A stretch of DNA of 64,000 bases. It comes from Streptomyces sp. NBC_01341 (GTDB lineage: Bacteria; Actinomycetota; Actinomycetes; Streptomycetales; Streptomycetaceae). Of this stretch, positions 32,479 through 40,255 are shown piece after piece (positions within the stretch are counted from its first letter, which is position 1; every line of letters begins with the position of its first letter). The stretch is from the NCBI RefSeq assembly GCF_035946055.1, contig NZ_CP108364.1:3410001-3474000 (forward strand). Reading direction: 5' to 3'. Under the pieces are notes generated by a model. The model did not search any database. It was not told the DNA's origin and worked only from the letters and a program-made list of their open reading frames with translations. A program made the translations under genes and the position numbers.

Positions 32479-32598
32479 ATGATGAGACGCGATCGTCCGT
32501 TGGGTGAGACGAGGAAGGGGTCGACCCTGTCCCCGCACGCTCCGCCGGCCTTCACGGTCCTCAGATTATCTGAGGACCGGACACGTCCGTCTCATCAT
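32479..32598. promoter_or_regulatory. Nested inverted repeats upstream of the sulfur operon
   Basis: Inner: perfect 11-bp arms CGGTCCTCAGA (32555-32565) and TCTGAGGACCG (32569-32579) with only a 3-nt centre. Outer: ATGATGAGAC (32479-32488) and GTCTCATCAT (32589-32598), 10-bp perfect arms 100 bp apart. They lie 49-168 bp upstream of the leader-peptide start and past the LmeA-like stop. Could be regulator sites for the sulfur operon or the LmeA terminator (inner repeat). Confidence 0.6.
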
Positions 32599-32679
32599 GC
32601 GGATCAGTTGTCCGGCCGCCTCCACGGACCCCTACCCCGGCCCGCCGCTCCCACCCGCGCGGACGGCCCGCAGGGGCCG

Positions 32680-33375
32680 TCAGCCGGCGAGTGCGATGTC
32701 GGCGCCGCTCATCGAGATCTCCAGACCGCCCGGCGCGACCTCGATCTTCTCCAGCTTCAGGCCGTCCGGCAGTCCGCCGATGCCGCGCTCGAAGTCGGTC
32801 CTCTTCCGGACCAGACCCTCCAGACCGGGGATGCCCTCACCCGGTACCTCGTCCGCACGCACCCGGACGGTGTCCCCGTCGACCAGGGTGACGGTGGACA
32901 GCACCGTGCGCGTGAGCGTGCGGTCCACCAGCGGGATCCGGACACTGCCCGTGACCTTGACCTTGCCATCGCCGCCGTAGGCGACCGTGACGCCCTCGTC
33001 GGCCGCCTCGGTGAGGGTCGCGTAGGACAGGACGGCCGTCCCGGTCGCCCAGGCGGCCGTGGCGCTCGTGTAGCCGGCGCCCAGGGTCACGTCGCGCAGC
33101 CGGGCGCGGATCTCACTGATCCGGATGTCCCGGCCCGCCGCACTGGCCCGGATGTCCTTGACCTTCACGTCGACCTCGTCGAGCTGGGAGTCGGCCACCT
33201 GGGTCAGGAAGGGGAAACCCTTGATCGAGACATCGGTCGAACCCGCCTCGGCACCGCCGAAGCCGACCCGGTCAGCCGCCTCGGACTCCGCGAAGTGCAC
33301 GGCGGCACGGTCCGCGGCGACGAAGACGCCGCCCAGGACCACGGCGATGATCAGCAGTATTCGCAGTGCACGCAT
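32680..33375 (-). CDS. LmeA-like phospholipid-binding protein (DUF2993)
   Basis: 231 residues. N-terminal membrane/signal helix (about 4-22, LRILLIIAVVLGGVFVAADRA) then a DUF2993 domain: VGFGGAEAGSTDVSIKGFPFLTQVADSQLDEVDVKVKDIR, with the classic 'I-x-G-F-P-F-L' and the C-terminal LEKIEVAPGGLEISMSGADIAL. Family member LmeA of mycobacteria binds phosphatidylinositol-type lipids and supports lipomannan export (established). Exported or membrane-tethered here. Ribosome site TGGGAGAAC before ATG 33375. Upstream neighbour on the strand is the Gln/Tyr repeat membrane protein. Confidence 0.88.
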   Translation of the reverse strand: MRALRILLIIAVVLGGVFVAADRAAVHFAESEAADRVGFGGAEAGSTDVSIKGFPFLTQVADSQLDEVDVKVKDIRASAAGRDIRISEIRARLRDVTLGAGYTSATAAWATGTAVLSYATLTEAADEGVTVAYGGDGKVKVTGSVRIPLVDRTLTRTVLSTVTLVDGDTVRVRADEVPGEGIPGLEGLVRKRTDFERGIGGLPDGLKLEKIEVAPGGLEISMSGADIALAG

Positions 33376-33470
33376 GCCTGTTGTTCTCCCACTCGGACCG
33401 ACCGGACCTCTGCAGCACGTGAGCGTACTGCCGCGGTGCGGCACGCCCCAGGTGATCGACGAGCGGGGTG

Positions 33471-33505
33471 CCCGGCCGGTTCCCGCCGAGGGCGGGCCGG
33501 CCGGG
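33471..33505. terminator. Nested hairpin after the repeat-rich membrane protein gene
   Basis: Outer arms CCCGGCCGG (33471-33479) / CCGGCCGGG (33497-33505) enclose CCCGCC / GGCGGG, giving an almost continuous 15-bp stem. It ends 24 nt before the minus-strand stop at 33530 (i.e. downstream of it), so terminates the hydrolase-MoaD-membrane protein operon. Confidence 0.75.
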
Positions 33506-33529
33506 AGACGGCCGAAAACGTCCGTCCGG

Positions 33530-34786
33530 TCAGGCGAGGGCGCGGCCGATCAGATACACGGCGGGGGCCGCCGCCGTGAGCGGCAGCGCCACTCCCGCCG
33601 TCATGTGCACGAAGCGGGACGGATAGTCGTAGCTCGCGACCCGCAGTCCGATCAGCGCGCAGCCGCCGGCGGCGAACCCGAGGAGCGCGGCGGACGACCC
33701 GAAGTCCGTGAGGGCTCCGCCGGCCAGTCCTGCGCCCGCCGAGGCGAGCAGCGCCACTACGACCGAGAGCGGACCCGGCAGCGGAAGTGCCCGGACGAGC
33801 ACCGCGACCGCGACGGCGATCCCGCCCACGGTCACCGCGTCCGGTACTGCCGCCAGGTGCCCGGCGGCCAGGACCGCGAGAGCGGCGGACGCGACCGTGG
33901 CCGTCAGGCCGTACATCCGCTCGTCGGCTCCGGCGTGGCTGCGGAGCTGGAGGACGAGGGTGAGCAGCACCCAGACGCCCAGCGTCCCGAGGAGGGCGGC
34001 GGGTGCGTTGTCCCGGCCGGCCGCGAGCAGGGCGACGTCGGCGACGACCCCGCCCGCGAAGGCGAGCGCGATGCCCTGCCTGGCCGGCCACATGCCGTTG
34101 AGCCGGAACCAGCCGGCCGCCGTCACGGCCTGGAGCAGGACCAGGGGGACGAGCAGCGCGTACGCGCCGATCGCCGCGCCCAGGGCGAGGAGCAGACCGA
34201 GACCGGCCGTGATCGCGGCGGGCTGCATCCCCGGCGCGATGATCGGCGAACGCCCTTCGGCGCGGGCCCGCTGCGCGTCGGTGATCCGGGCGTTCCCCAG
34301 AGTGGTGGGCGCGCTGAACCCGGGGCCGTCGTCGGGTACCGGAGCCGGGGCGGCCGTCGGAGCCGACGGAGCCTCGGGGGGCAGCGGACGGGCGGCGGGG
34401 GTGTGCCCCTGGGCGTGGACCGGGGGCTGCGGCTGGACCGTGGGCTGGTACTGGGTGTCCCAGGTCTGCCCCTGCCAGGTCTGGGTCGCACCCTGGTCGG
34501 CGTGCCCCTGAGCACCGCCCCGCTCCGGGTAGGCCACGGGCTGCTGCGGGTGTCCGTAGGCGGACTGCTGCTGCCCGTACCCCGGGTCGTACGGCTGCTG
34601 CCCGTACCCCGGGTCGTACGGCTGCTGCCCGTACCCGGGGTCGTACGGCTGCTGCCCCGGAGCCTGCGGGTGCTGCTGGTCGGCGTACCCGGGCTGCTGC
34701 CCGTGGGCCGGGTCGTACCCCGGGTCGTACGGCTGCTGCTGCCCGTACGACGGGTCGTACGGATACTGCTGGTCGTTGTCGCTCAT
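33530..34786 (-). CDS. Gln/Tyr/Pro-repeat membrane protein
   Basis: 418 residues. The cytosolic N-terminus (1-190) is low-complexity with tandem GQQPYDPGY units (three exact 27-bp DNA repeats at 34574-34654) and a Pro/Ala-rich linker. The C-terminal half (about 195-415) is a run of about eight hydrophobic helices, e.g. ITAGLGLLLALGAAIGAYALLVPLVLLQAV, separated by short loops. No transport motif is recognisable. Encoded 10 nt after the MoaD-like gene. Similar layout, repeat-rich N-terminus plus membrane bundle, is common in Streptomyces envelope proteins; function unknown. Confidence 0.7.
   Translation of the reverse strand: MSDNDQQYPYDPSYGQQQPYDPGYDPAHGQQPGYADQQHPQAPGQQPYDPGYGQQPYDPGYGQQPYDPGYGQQQSAYGHPQQPVAYPERGGAQGHADQGATQTWQGQTWDTQYQPTVQPQPPVHAQGHTPAARPLPPEAPSAPTAAPAPVPDDGPGFSAPTTLGNARITDAQRARAEGRSPIIAPGMQPAAITAGLGLLLALGAAIGAYALLVPLVLLQAVTAAGWFRLNGMWPARQGIALAFAGGVVADVALLAAGRDNAPAALLGTLGVWVLLTLVLQLRSHAGADERMYGLTATVASAALAVLAAGHLAAVPDAVTVGGIAVAVAVLVRALPLPGPLSVVVALLASAGAGLAGGALTDFGSSAALLGFAAGGCALIGLRVASYDYPSRFVHMTAGVALPLTAAAPAVYLIGRALA
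34574..34654. repeat. Three tandem 27-bp coding repeats
   Basis: Unit CCCGTACCCCGGGTCGTACG + GCTGCTG at 34574-34600, 34601-34627 and 34628-34654, nearly identical; it encodes PYDPGYGQQ on the minus strand. Further degenerate copies at 34700-34760. Copy number is likely variable between strains. Confidence 0.9.
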
Positions 34787-34796
34787 GGTCTGCGGT

Positions 34797-35051
34797 TCAC
34801 CCTCCTGCGAACGGCGGGAGCACCTCGACCGTGCCGCCCTCGGCAAGCCGTACGGTCTCATGCCCGCGCGTCCCGACAGGAGTCCCGTCGATGAGGAACG
34901 AGCTCCGGAGCAGTACGCGCGTCAATTCGCCGGGGTGGCGCTCACGCACCCCGGCGAGCGCCTCGGCGAGCGTGTCCGCCGCGTACGGCTCCTCAGCGGT
35001 TCCCGCAGCGGCCTTGGCCGCGGCCCAGTAGCGGATCGTCCCCGCTGCCAT
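34797..35051 (-). CDS. MoaD/ThiS-like ubiquitin-fold protein
   Basis: 84 residues ending in the di-glycine VLPPFAGG that is activated and thiocarboxylated in MoaD/ThiS proteins; the N-terminus GTIRYWAAAKAAAGTAEEPYAADTLAEALAGVRERH fits the beta-grasp fold. Could serve molybdopterin synthase or another sulfur-transfer route. No MoeB/MoaE gene adjacent. Ribosome site GAGGAAAGGGG before ATG 35051. Second gene of a three-gene set with an alpha/beta hydrolase and the repeat membrane protein. Confidence 0.85.
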   Translation of the reverse strand: MAAGTIRYWAAAKAAAGTAEEPYAADTLAEALAGVRERHPGELTRVLLRSSFLIDGTPVGTRGHETVRLAEGGTVEVLPPFAGG

Positions 35052-35092
35052 GGCGGCACCCCTTTCCTCGTGCTCCGGCTGTCCATCATTCA

Positions 35093-36010
35093 TCACGCCG
35101 ACTCCGTCCAGTCGGCGATGCGGGTGAGCAGGTCCTCGTCCGCGGCGTTCTCGGCGTGTCCCATGCCGTGCTCCAGCCACAGTTCCGCCCGGTCGCCCGC
35201 GGCTCCGGCCAGCATCCGGGGGTGGTCGACCGGGAAGTACGGGTCCCGGTCGCCGTGCACGATCAGGAGGGGCGCGGTGATGAGCGGGACGGCCTCCACC
35301 GGCGAGAGCGGCACGGGGTTCCAGTGCTCGCGGTGGATGCGGGTGCGGAAGCCGTAGCGGCCGACGAACCGGCCCGCGGGGCGGGTGACGACCCAGTGCA
35401 CCCGGCGCATCGGGGCGGTGCCCCGGTAGTACCAGCGGGCCGGCGCGCTGACGGCGACCACCACGTCCGTGTGCGCCCCCGTACGCCCATCGTGCGCCGA
35501 GGTGCGCCTGCCCACCCGTTCGGCCCCCGGCACCCGCTCCTCCGCCGCGACGAATTCACCGGTTTCCGGGGCCGTATACAGAGCGGCGTGCCGAAGCACC
35601 ACGGAGCCGCCCATCGAGAAGCCGACCGTAACGACGCGCCGGTGCCCCAACGACCTCGCCCAGGCGACCGCGGCGGCCAGATCGAGCACTTCCCGGTCGC
35701 CCACCGTGGACCGTCCGCCGGACTTTCCGTGACCTCGAAAAGAGAACGTGATCACGGCCGCACGCTGGGCGAACACCCCGGCGGCGCGCAGCACGGCCGG
35801 CCGGTCGGCGGAGCCGGTGAAACCGTGCGCGAGGACGATCGCCGTCCCCCCGGAGCCACCGCCTCCGCTCCCCCGCGAACCCGCCGTACACGGGGTGTAC
35901 ACCGCCTCGATACGCACCCCGTCACCGGTCAGCAACGTGGTGCGCCGGGGGGCGCGCGTGGTCGAGGGAACAGAGGAACTCGGGAATCGGCCCTCGGACA
36001 CAGAACTCAT
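35093..36010 (-). CDS. Alpha/beta hydrolase
   Basis: 305 residues. Oxyanion motif VLAHGFTGSADRP, nucleophile elbow VTVGFSMGGSVVLRHAAL (serine), acidic residue in LIVHGDRDPYFPVDHPRML and histidine in LEHGMGHAENA. Serine hydrolase of unknown substrate; the long N-terminal 25 residues are Ser/Pro-rich. Encoded 41 nt upstream of the MoaD-like gene. ATG 36010. Confidence 0.87.
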   Translation of the reverse strand: MSSVSEGRFPSSSVPSTTRAPRRTTLLTGDGVRIEAVYTPCTAGSRGSGGGGSGGTAIVLAHGFTGSADRPAVLRAAGVFAQRAAVITFSFRGHGKSGGRSTVGDREVLDLAAAVAWARSLGHRRVVTVGFSMGGSVVLRHAALYTAPETGEFVAAEERVPGAERVGRRTSAHDGRTGAHTDVVVAVSAPARWYYRGTAPMRRVHWVVTRPAGRFVGRYGFRTRIHREHWNPVPLSPVEAVPLITAPLLIVHGDRDPYFPVDHPRMLAGAAGDRAELWLEHGMGHAENAADEDLLTRIADWTESA

Positions 36011-36031
36011 GTGGGCTATTCTGCTGCGAAG

Positions 36032-36064
36032 AGGATCCGGGCAAAGCAGCCCCCGGGTCCTTTT
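36032..36064 (+). promoter_or_regulatory. Terminator-like hairpin in the glnR upstream region
   Basis: AGGATCCGGG (36032-36041) / CCCGGGTCCT (36052-36061), one G-U pair, 10-nt loop, followed by TTTTGTG. It faces glnR, 243 nt before the start, with no gene upstream on this strand. Attenuator if glnR transcription begins further left; otherwise incidental. Confidence 0.4.
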
Positions 36065-36194
36065 GTGCTTTACGAGCGTTGTTACGGCAGCGTTTCCATA
36101 AGCTCAGCGGCCCCCGGGCGCGGGACCGCACGGTAAAAACCGTATGACGCCGTCGCAGGTGATGGACGTACGGGAGTACGAAGCAGTGCCGCAT

Positions 36195-36219
36195 ACTCCC
36201 CCGGGTCCGACCCGGGAGT
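36195..36219 (+). promoter_or_regulatory. Stable hairpin ahead of the glnR mini-ORF
   Basis: ACTCCCCCGGGTC / GACCCGGGAGT, folding around 36208. It sits in the glnR leader just before the mini-ORF ribosome site (36232-36245) and could affect its access. Confidence 0.5.
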
Positions 36220-36253
36220 GCCCCTCTCGCAGGGAACGAGGAGGACCGACGTA

Positions 36254-36310
36254 ATGGGCGAGCGAACCGTGCACGATCGACCGACGACCCAGGCAGGTGG
36301 GCGGCGATGA
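36254..36310 (+). CDS. 18-codon mini-ORF coupled to glnR
   Basis: ATG 36254 has a strong ribosome site (GAGGAGGAC, 36238-36246) and encodes [18 protein letters not shown]. Its TGA (36308-36310) overlaps the glnR ATG as ATGA. glnR's own ribosome site (GGTGGGCGG) is weaker, so terminating ribosomes may feed glnR translation. The peptide itself looks non-conserved in type. Candidate upstream ORF, not proven. Confidence 0.5.
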   Translation: MGERTVHDRPTTQAGGRR

Positions 36311-37110
36311 GTTCACTGCTGCTCCTGACGAATGCCCTTCAACCGTCGACGGAGGTGCTCCCCGCCCTCGGCCTCCTGCTGCACAGCGTGCGGGTCGCCC
36401 CCGCCGAGGGACCCGCTCTCGTCGACACCCCCGGTGCCGACGTCATCCTCATCGACGGCCGCCGCGACCTCCCCCAGGTCCGCTCGCTGTGCCAGCTGCT
36501 GCGGTCCACCGGACCCGGCTGTCCGCTGATCCTCGTCGTGACGGAGGGCGGCCTCGCGGCCGTCACCGCCGACTGGGGCATCGACGACGTCCTGCTGGAC
36601 ACCGCGGGACCCGCCGAGGTCGAGGCCCGGCTGCGGCTGGCCACCGGCCGCCAGCAGATCACCGCTGACGACTCCCCCATGGAGATCCGCAACGGCGACC
36701 TGTCGGTCGACGAGGCCACGTACAGCGCCAAGCTCAAGGGCCGGGTCCTCGACCTGACCTTCAAGGAGTTCGAACTGCTCAAGTACCTGGCGCAGCACCC
36801 GGGCCGGGTCTTCACCCGCGCCCAGCTGCTCCAGGAGGTCTGGGGCTACGACTACTTCGGCGGCACGCGGACGGTCGACGTCCACGTGCGGCGGCTGCGC
36901 GCCAAGCTGGGCCCCGAGCACGAGTCGCTGATCGGCACCGTCCGCAACGTCGGCTACCGCTTCGTCACCCCCGAGAAGGTGGAGCGGGCGGCCGAGGAGG
37001 CCAAGGCCAGGACGGCTTCGAGGCAGGCCGATCAGGCCCTCACCCGTTCGGAGCATTCCGCCGATCCCCGGATCGAGGAAGAAGCCCCGGTCCGGCCTGC
37101 CGAGCGCTAG
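36307..37110 (+). CDS. glnR: GlnR, global nitrogen regulator (OmpR-type)
   Basis: 267 residues. Atypical receiver domain (1-115): Asp50 is in place ([11 protein letters not shown]) but the acidic pair expected near residues 7-10 is replaced (LLLLTNALQ), as known for GlnR, whose activity does not follow classical phosphorylation. The winged-helix effector domain (about 125-220) has [53 protein letters not shown]. Activates glnA, amtB, nir and represses gdhA, ureA under nitrogen limitation. The C-terminal 40 residues are Ala/Glu-rich. Translation coupled to the upstream mini-ORF. Confidence 0.95.
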   Translation: MSSLLLLTNALQPSTEVLPALGLLLHSVRVAPAEGPALVDTPGADVILIDGRRDLPQVRSLCQLLRSTGPGCPLILVVTEGGLAAVTADWGIDDVLLDTAGPAEVEARLRLATGRQQITADDSPMEIRNGDLSVDEATYSAKLKGRVLDLTFKEFELLKYLAQHPGRVFTRAQLLQEVWGYDYFGGTRTVDVHVRRLRAKLGPEHESLIGTVRNVGYRFVTPEKVERAAEEAKARTASRQADQALTRSEHSADPRIEEEAPVRPAER

Positions 37111-37134
37111 GTCGATCCGCGTAGACTGCCGCGC

Positions 37135-38178
37135 GTGGCCAAGGTGACGCGGGACGATGTGGCGAGACTGGCGGGGACCTCGACAGCGGTCGTCAGCTAC
37201 GTCATCAACAACGGACCCAGGCCGGTCGCCCCGGCCACGCGCGAGCGGGTGCTCGCCGCGATCAAGGAGCTCGGATACCGGCCCGACCGGGTCGCCCAGG
37301 CCATGGCGTCGCGGCGCACCGACCTCATAGGAATGATCGTGCCGGACGCCCGGCAGCCGTTCTTCGCGGAGATGGCCCACGCGGTCGAACAGGCCGCGGC
37401 CGAGCGCGGGAAGATGGTCCTCGTCGGCAACTCCGACTACCGCGACGAACGCGAGGTCCACTATCTGCGGGCCTTCCTCGGCATGCGCGTCTCCGGGCTG
37501 ATCCTGGTCAGCCAGGGGCCCAGCGAGCGGGCCGCGGCCGAGATAGAGGCGTGGGACGCGCGGGTCGTGCTGCTGCACGAGCGCCCCGAGGCGATCGACG
37601 ACGTCGCGGTTGTCACCGACGATGTCGGCGGCGCCCAGCTCGCCACCCGCCACCTCCTGGAGCACGGCTACACCTATGTGGCGTGCCTCGGCGGCACGGA
37701 GTCGACCCCGGTGGTCGGGGACCCGGTCGCCGACCACATCGAGGGCTGGCGCCGCGCCATGCAGGAGGCGGGGCTCCCGACCGAGGGCCGCCTCTTCCAC
37801 GCCCCGTACAACCGGTACGACGCCTACCAGGTCGCCCTGAAGCTGCTCTCCGGGCCCGACAGGCCCCCGGCGATCTTCTGCTCGACGGACGACCAGGCCA
37901 TCGGGGTGCTGCGGGCCGCCCGCGAGCTGCGGATCGACGTGCCGGAGGAGCTGGCGGTCGCGGGCTTCGACGACGTGAAGGAAGCGGGACTGACCGATCC
38001 GCCGCTCACGACGGTCTTCTCCGACCGTCCCGCGATGGCACGGGCGGCCGTTGACCTGGTCCTCGACGACTCGCTGCGCGTATCGGGGTCGCGCCGTGAA
38101 CGCCTGAAGCAGTTCCCTTCCGCGCTGGTCGTGCGCCGCTCCTGCGGCTGCGGGGAGCCGACCGTCACCGCCCGGTAG
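37135..38178 (+). CDS. LacI-family transcriptional regulator
   Basis: 347 residues. DNA-binding head: [56 protein letters not shown] (1-57), followed by a periplasmic-binding-like core. Effector not predictable; usually a sugar. GTG 37135 lies 7 nt after TAGACT (37122-37127) with no ribosome site, leaderless pattern. It stands alone between glnR and the protease, with no sugar-transport gene nearby, so its targets are probably elsewhere. A C-terminal SCGC motif is unusual. Confidence 0.9.
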   Translation: MAKVTRDDVARLAGTSTAVVSYVINNGPRPVAPATRERVLAAIKELGYRPDRVAQAMASRRTDLIGMIVPDARQPFFAEMAHAVEQAAAERGKMVLVGNSDYRDEREVHYLRAFLGMRVSGLILVSQGPSERAAAEIEAWDARVVLLHERPEAIDDVAVVTDDVGGAQLATRHLLEHGYTYVACLGGTESTPVVGDPVADHIEGWRRAMQEAGLPTEGRLFHAPYNRYDAYQVALKLLSGPDRPPAIFCSTDDQAIGVLRAARELRIDVPEELAVAGFDDVKEAGLTDPPLTTVFSDRPAMARAAVDLVLDDSLRVSGSRRERLKQFPSALVVRRSCGCGEPTVTAR

Positions 38179-38221
38179 GGACCGCCCCCCTTATATCGGG
38201 CATACACGGTTCTGCCGGGCT

Positions 38222-38250
38222 TCTCAGGACGTACTCAGGCTGCTCTCATG
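38222..38250 (+). promoter_or_regulatory. Three 11-bp-spaced direct repeats upstream of the protease
   Basis: TCTCAGG (38222), ACTCAGG (38233) and TCTCATG (38244): 7-mers with exact 11-bp period, the standard spacing for OmpR/PhoB-family response regulators. The regulator encoded at 39524 is such a protein. Ends 23 bp before the protease start. Confidence 0.7.
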
Positions 38251-38272
38251 TTCGCCGCGCACTCTCGTGGAC

Positions 38273-39370
38273 ATGAGCGACAGCCACCGCCCGAGCGGCG
38301 AGTACCCGATGGACCCCTCGAACGGCAACGGCTCCTACGGCAGCGGCGACGCGGCCTACCCGCCGCCGCCGGCCCACGAGCCCGAGTGGCGGACCGCCGA
38401 GATGCCGGCCGCTCACGCCTGGCCGGCCCCGGCGCCCCAGCCCGCCCCGGCAGGTCCCGGCGCGGACGGCCCCCGGTCCGAACGCCGGGTCAAGCGGCCC
38501 GTCGCACTGCTGGCCGCCGTGGCAATAGCCGCCGCGGTGATCGGCGGGGGCACCGCCACCCTCATCGGCGAGTTCGCGGGCAACAGCTCCGCCACCTCGG
38601 GCTCCGGCAGTGTCGTCAACGGCACCACGGTCTCGCAGAGCAGCGCGGGCACCGTCGCCGGAGTGGTCGCCGCCGTGTCGCCGGCCATCGTTGAGATCCG
38701 CGCGTCCTCCTCGGCGGGCCAGGCCACCGGGTCCGGAGTCGTCATCACCTCGGGCGGCGAGATCGTCACCAACAACCACGTCGTCTCCGGCGCCTCCGCG
38801 ATCAAGGTCTCGCTCAGCACCGGCAAGACCTACACCGCCGACGTCGTCGGCACCGACGCCGGCAAGGACCTCGCGCTCATCAAGCTCCGGAGCGCGAGCG
38901 GCCTGAAGACGGCCACCCTCGGGGACTCCTCCTCCGTGAAGGTCGGCGACCAGGTCGTCGCGATCGGCTCACCCGAGGGCCTCACCGGCACGGTCACCAG
39001 CGGCATCGTCTCGGCCCTCGACCGCGACGTCACGGTCGCCAAGGAGGACGGGCAGGACCAGCAGCAACAGCAGGGCGACGGGAACTGGCCGTTCGAATTC
39101 GGCGGGCAGCAGTTCAACGGCGACACGGGCTCGTCCAAGACGACGTACAAGGCCCTGCAGACCGACGCCTCGCTCAACCCGGGCAACTCCGGCGGCGCCC
39201 TCATCAACATGAACGGCGAGATCATCGGCATCAACTCGGCCATTTTCTCGCCCAGTTCGGCCGACTCCACGGGCAGTTCGGCCGCCGGCAGCGTGGGCCT
39301 CGGCTTCGCCATCCCGGTCGACACCCTCAAGTCCGACCTGAACACCCTGCGGGCCGGCGGCGGCTCCTGA
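38273..39370 (+). CDS. HtrA-like (S1C) membrane serine protease, no PDZ
   Basis: 365 residues. Pro/Gly-rich cytosolic N-terminus, one transmembrane helix (about 75-98, RPVALLAAVAIAAAVIGGGTATL) and an extracytoplasmic trypsin-like domain. The catalytic triad is visible: His in VTNNHVVSGA, Asp in GTDAGKDLALIKL, Ser in LNPGNSGGALINMNGEIIGINSAIF. A Gln-rich insertion (DGQDQQQQQGDGNWPFEF) replaces the usual L2 loop spacing. The PDZ domain of PepD/HtrA is absent: the protein ends shortly after VGLGFAIPVDTLKSDL. Start ATG 38273 (GTG 38267 is equally possible). Three 11-bp direct repeats just upstream suggest control by the next gene's regulator. Confidence 0.92.
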   Translation: MSDSHRPSGEYPMDPSNGNGSYGSGDAAYPPPPAHEPEWRTAEMPAAHAWPAPAPQPAPAGPGADGPRSERRVKRPVALLAAVAIAAAVIGGGTATLIGEFAGNSSATSGSGSVVNGTTVSQSSAGTVAGVVAAVSPAIVEIRASSSAGQATGSGVVITSGGEIVTNNHVVSGASAIKVSLSTGKTYTADVVGTDAGKDLALIKLRSASGLKTATLGDSSSVKVGDQVVAIGSPEGLTGTVTSGIVSALDRDVTVAKEDGQDQQQQQGDGNWPFEFGGQQFNGDTGSSKTTYKALQTDASLNPGNSGGALINMNGEIIGINSAIFSPSSADSTGSSAAGSVGLGFAIPVDTLKSDLNTLRAGGGS

Positions 39371-39523
39371 CGAGGAGACCGCCATGCGCACCGGCACCGG
39401 CCCCGCGGCGGCATGCCCCGCCCCGGCCGCCACCGGCCCGGCCGCGCGACGCCGCCGGGCAGCCGTGCGAGGCTGAGAACCCCGCACACGGACCCCCTAC
39501 GGCAGGAAGAGGACGAAGCAGCG

Positions 39524-40255
39524 ATGAGCCCCGCCGAAGACGATCCGCAGCGCGTCCTGATCGTCGACGACGAGCCCGCCGTGCGCGAGGCCCTGCAGCG
39601 CAGCCTCGCCTTCGAGGGCTACGGCACCGAGGTCGCCGTCGACGGTTACGACGCCCTGGCCAAGTCGGAGTCGTACGCCCCCGACCTGATCGTGCTGGAC
39701 ATCCAGATGCCGCGCATGGACGGCCTCACCGCCGCCCGCCGCATCCGGGCGACCGGATCGACCACGCCGATCCTGATGCTCACCGCCCGCGACACCGTCG
39801 GCGACCGGGTCACCGGCCTCGACGCGGGCGCCGACGACTACCTCGTCAAACCCTTCGAGCTGGACGAACTGTTCGCCCGCATCCGCGCCCTGCTGCGGCG
39901 CAGCTCGTACACCGTCGCGGCGGGCGGCCCGCTCCCCGACGACGACGTGCTGTCCTTCGCCGATCTGCGCATGGACCTGAACACCCGCGAGGTCACCCGC
40001 GGCACCCGCCGGGTCGAGCTGACCCGCACGGAGTTCACGCTGCTGGAGATGTTCCTGGCCCACCCCCGGCAGGTGCTGACGCGCGAGCAGATCCTCAAGG
40101 CCGTATGGGGCTTCGACTTCGAGCCCAGCTCCAACTCCCTGGACGTGTACGTGATGTACCTGCGCCGCAAGACGGAGGCGGGCGGCGAACCGCGCCTGGT
40201 CCACACCGTGCGCGGCGTCGGCTACGCCCTGCGCTCCGGCGGCGGTGACGGATGA
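39524..40255 (+). CDS. OmpR-family response regulator (MprA-like)
   Basis: 243 residues. Receiver domain (10-125) with VDDEPAV, phospho-acceptor Asp59 ([13 protein letters not shown]), Thr/Lys switch (LTARD, VKPFEL). Winged-helix effector (about 140-235) [51 protein letters not shown]. Closest in type to mycobacterial MprA; order protease - regulator - kinase recalls MprAB-PepD, in a different arrangement. Ribosome site AGGAAGAGGAC before ATG 39524. Confidence 0.93.
   Translation: MSPAEDDPQRVLIVDDEPAVREALQRSLAFEGYGTEVAVDGYDALAKSESYAPDLIVLDIQMPRMDGLTAARRIRATGSTTPILMLTARDTVGDRVTGLDAGADDYLVKPFELDELFARIRALLRRSSYTVAAGGPLPDDDVLSFADLRMDLNTREVTRGTRRVELTRTEFTLLEMFLAHPRQVLTREQILKAVWGFDFEPSSNSLDVYVMYLRRKTEAGGEPRLVHTVRGVGYALRSGGGDG

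Noticed and set aside
39384..39476. 30-codon ORF between protease and response regulator with GAGGAG upstream
   Set aside because: Ala/Pro/Arg-rich composition typical of random GC-rich frames and no conserved pattern; possible but unsupported.
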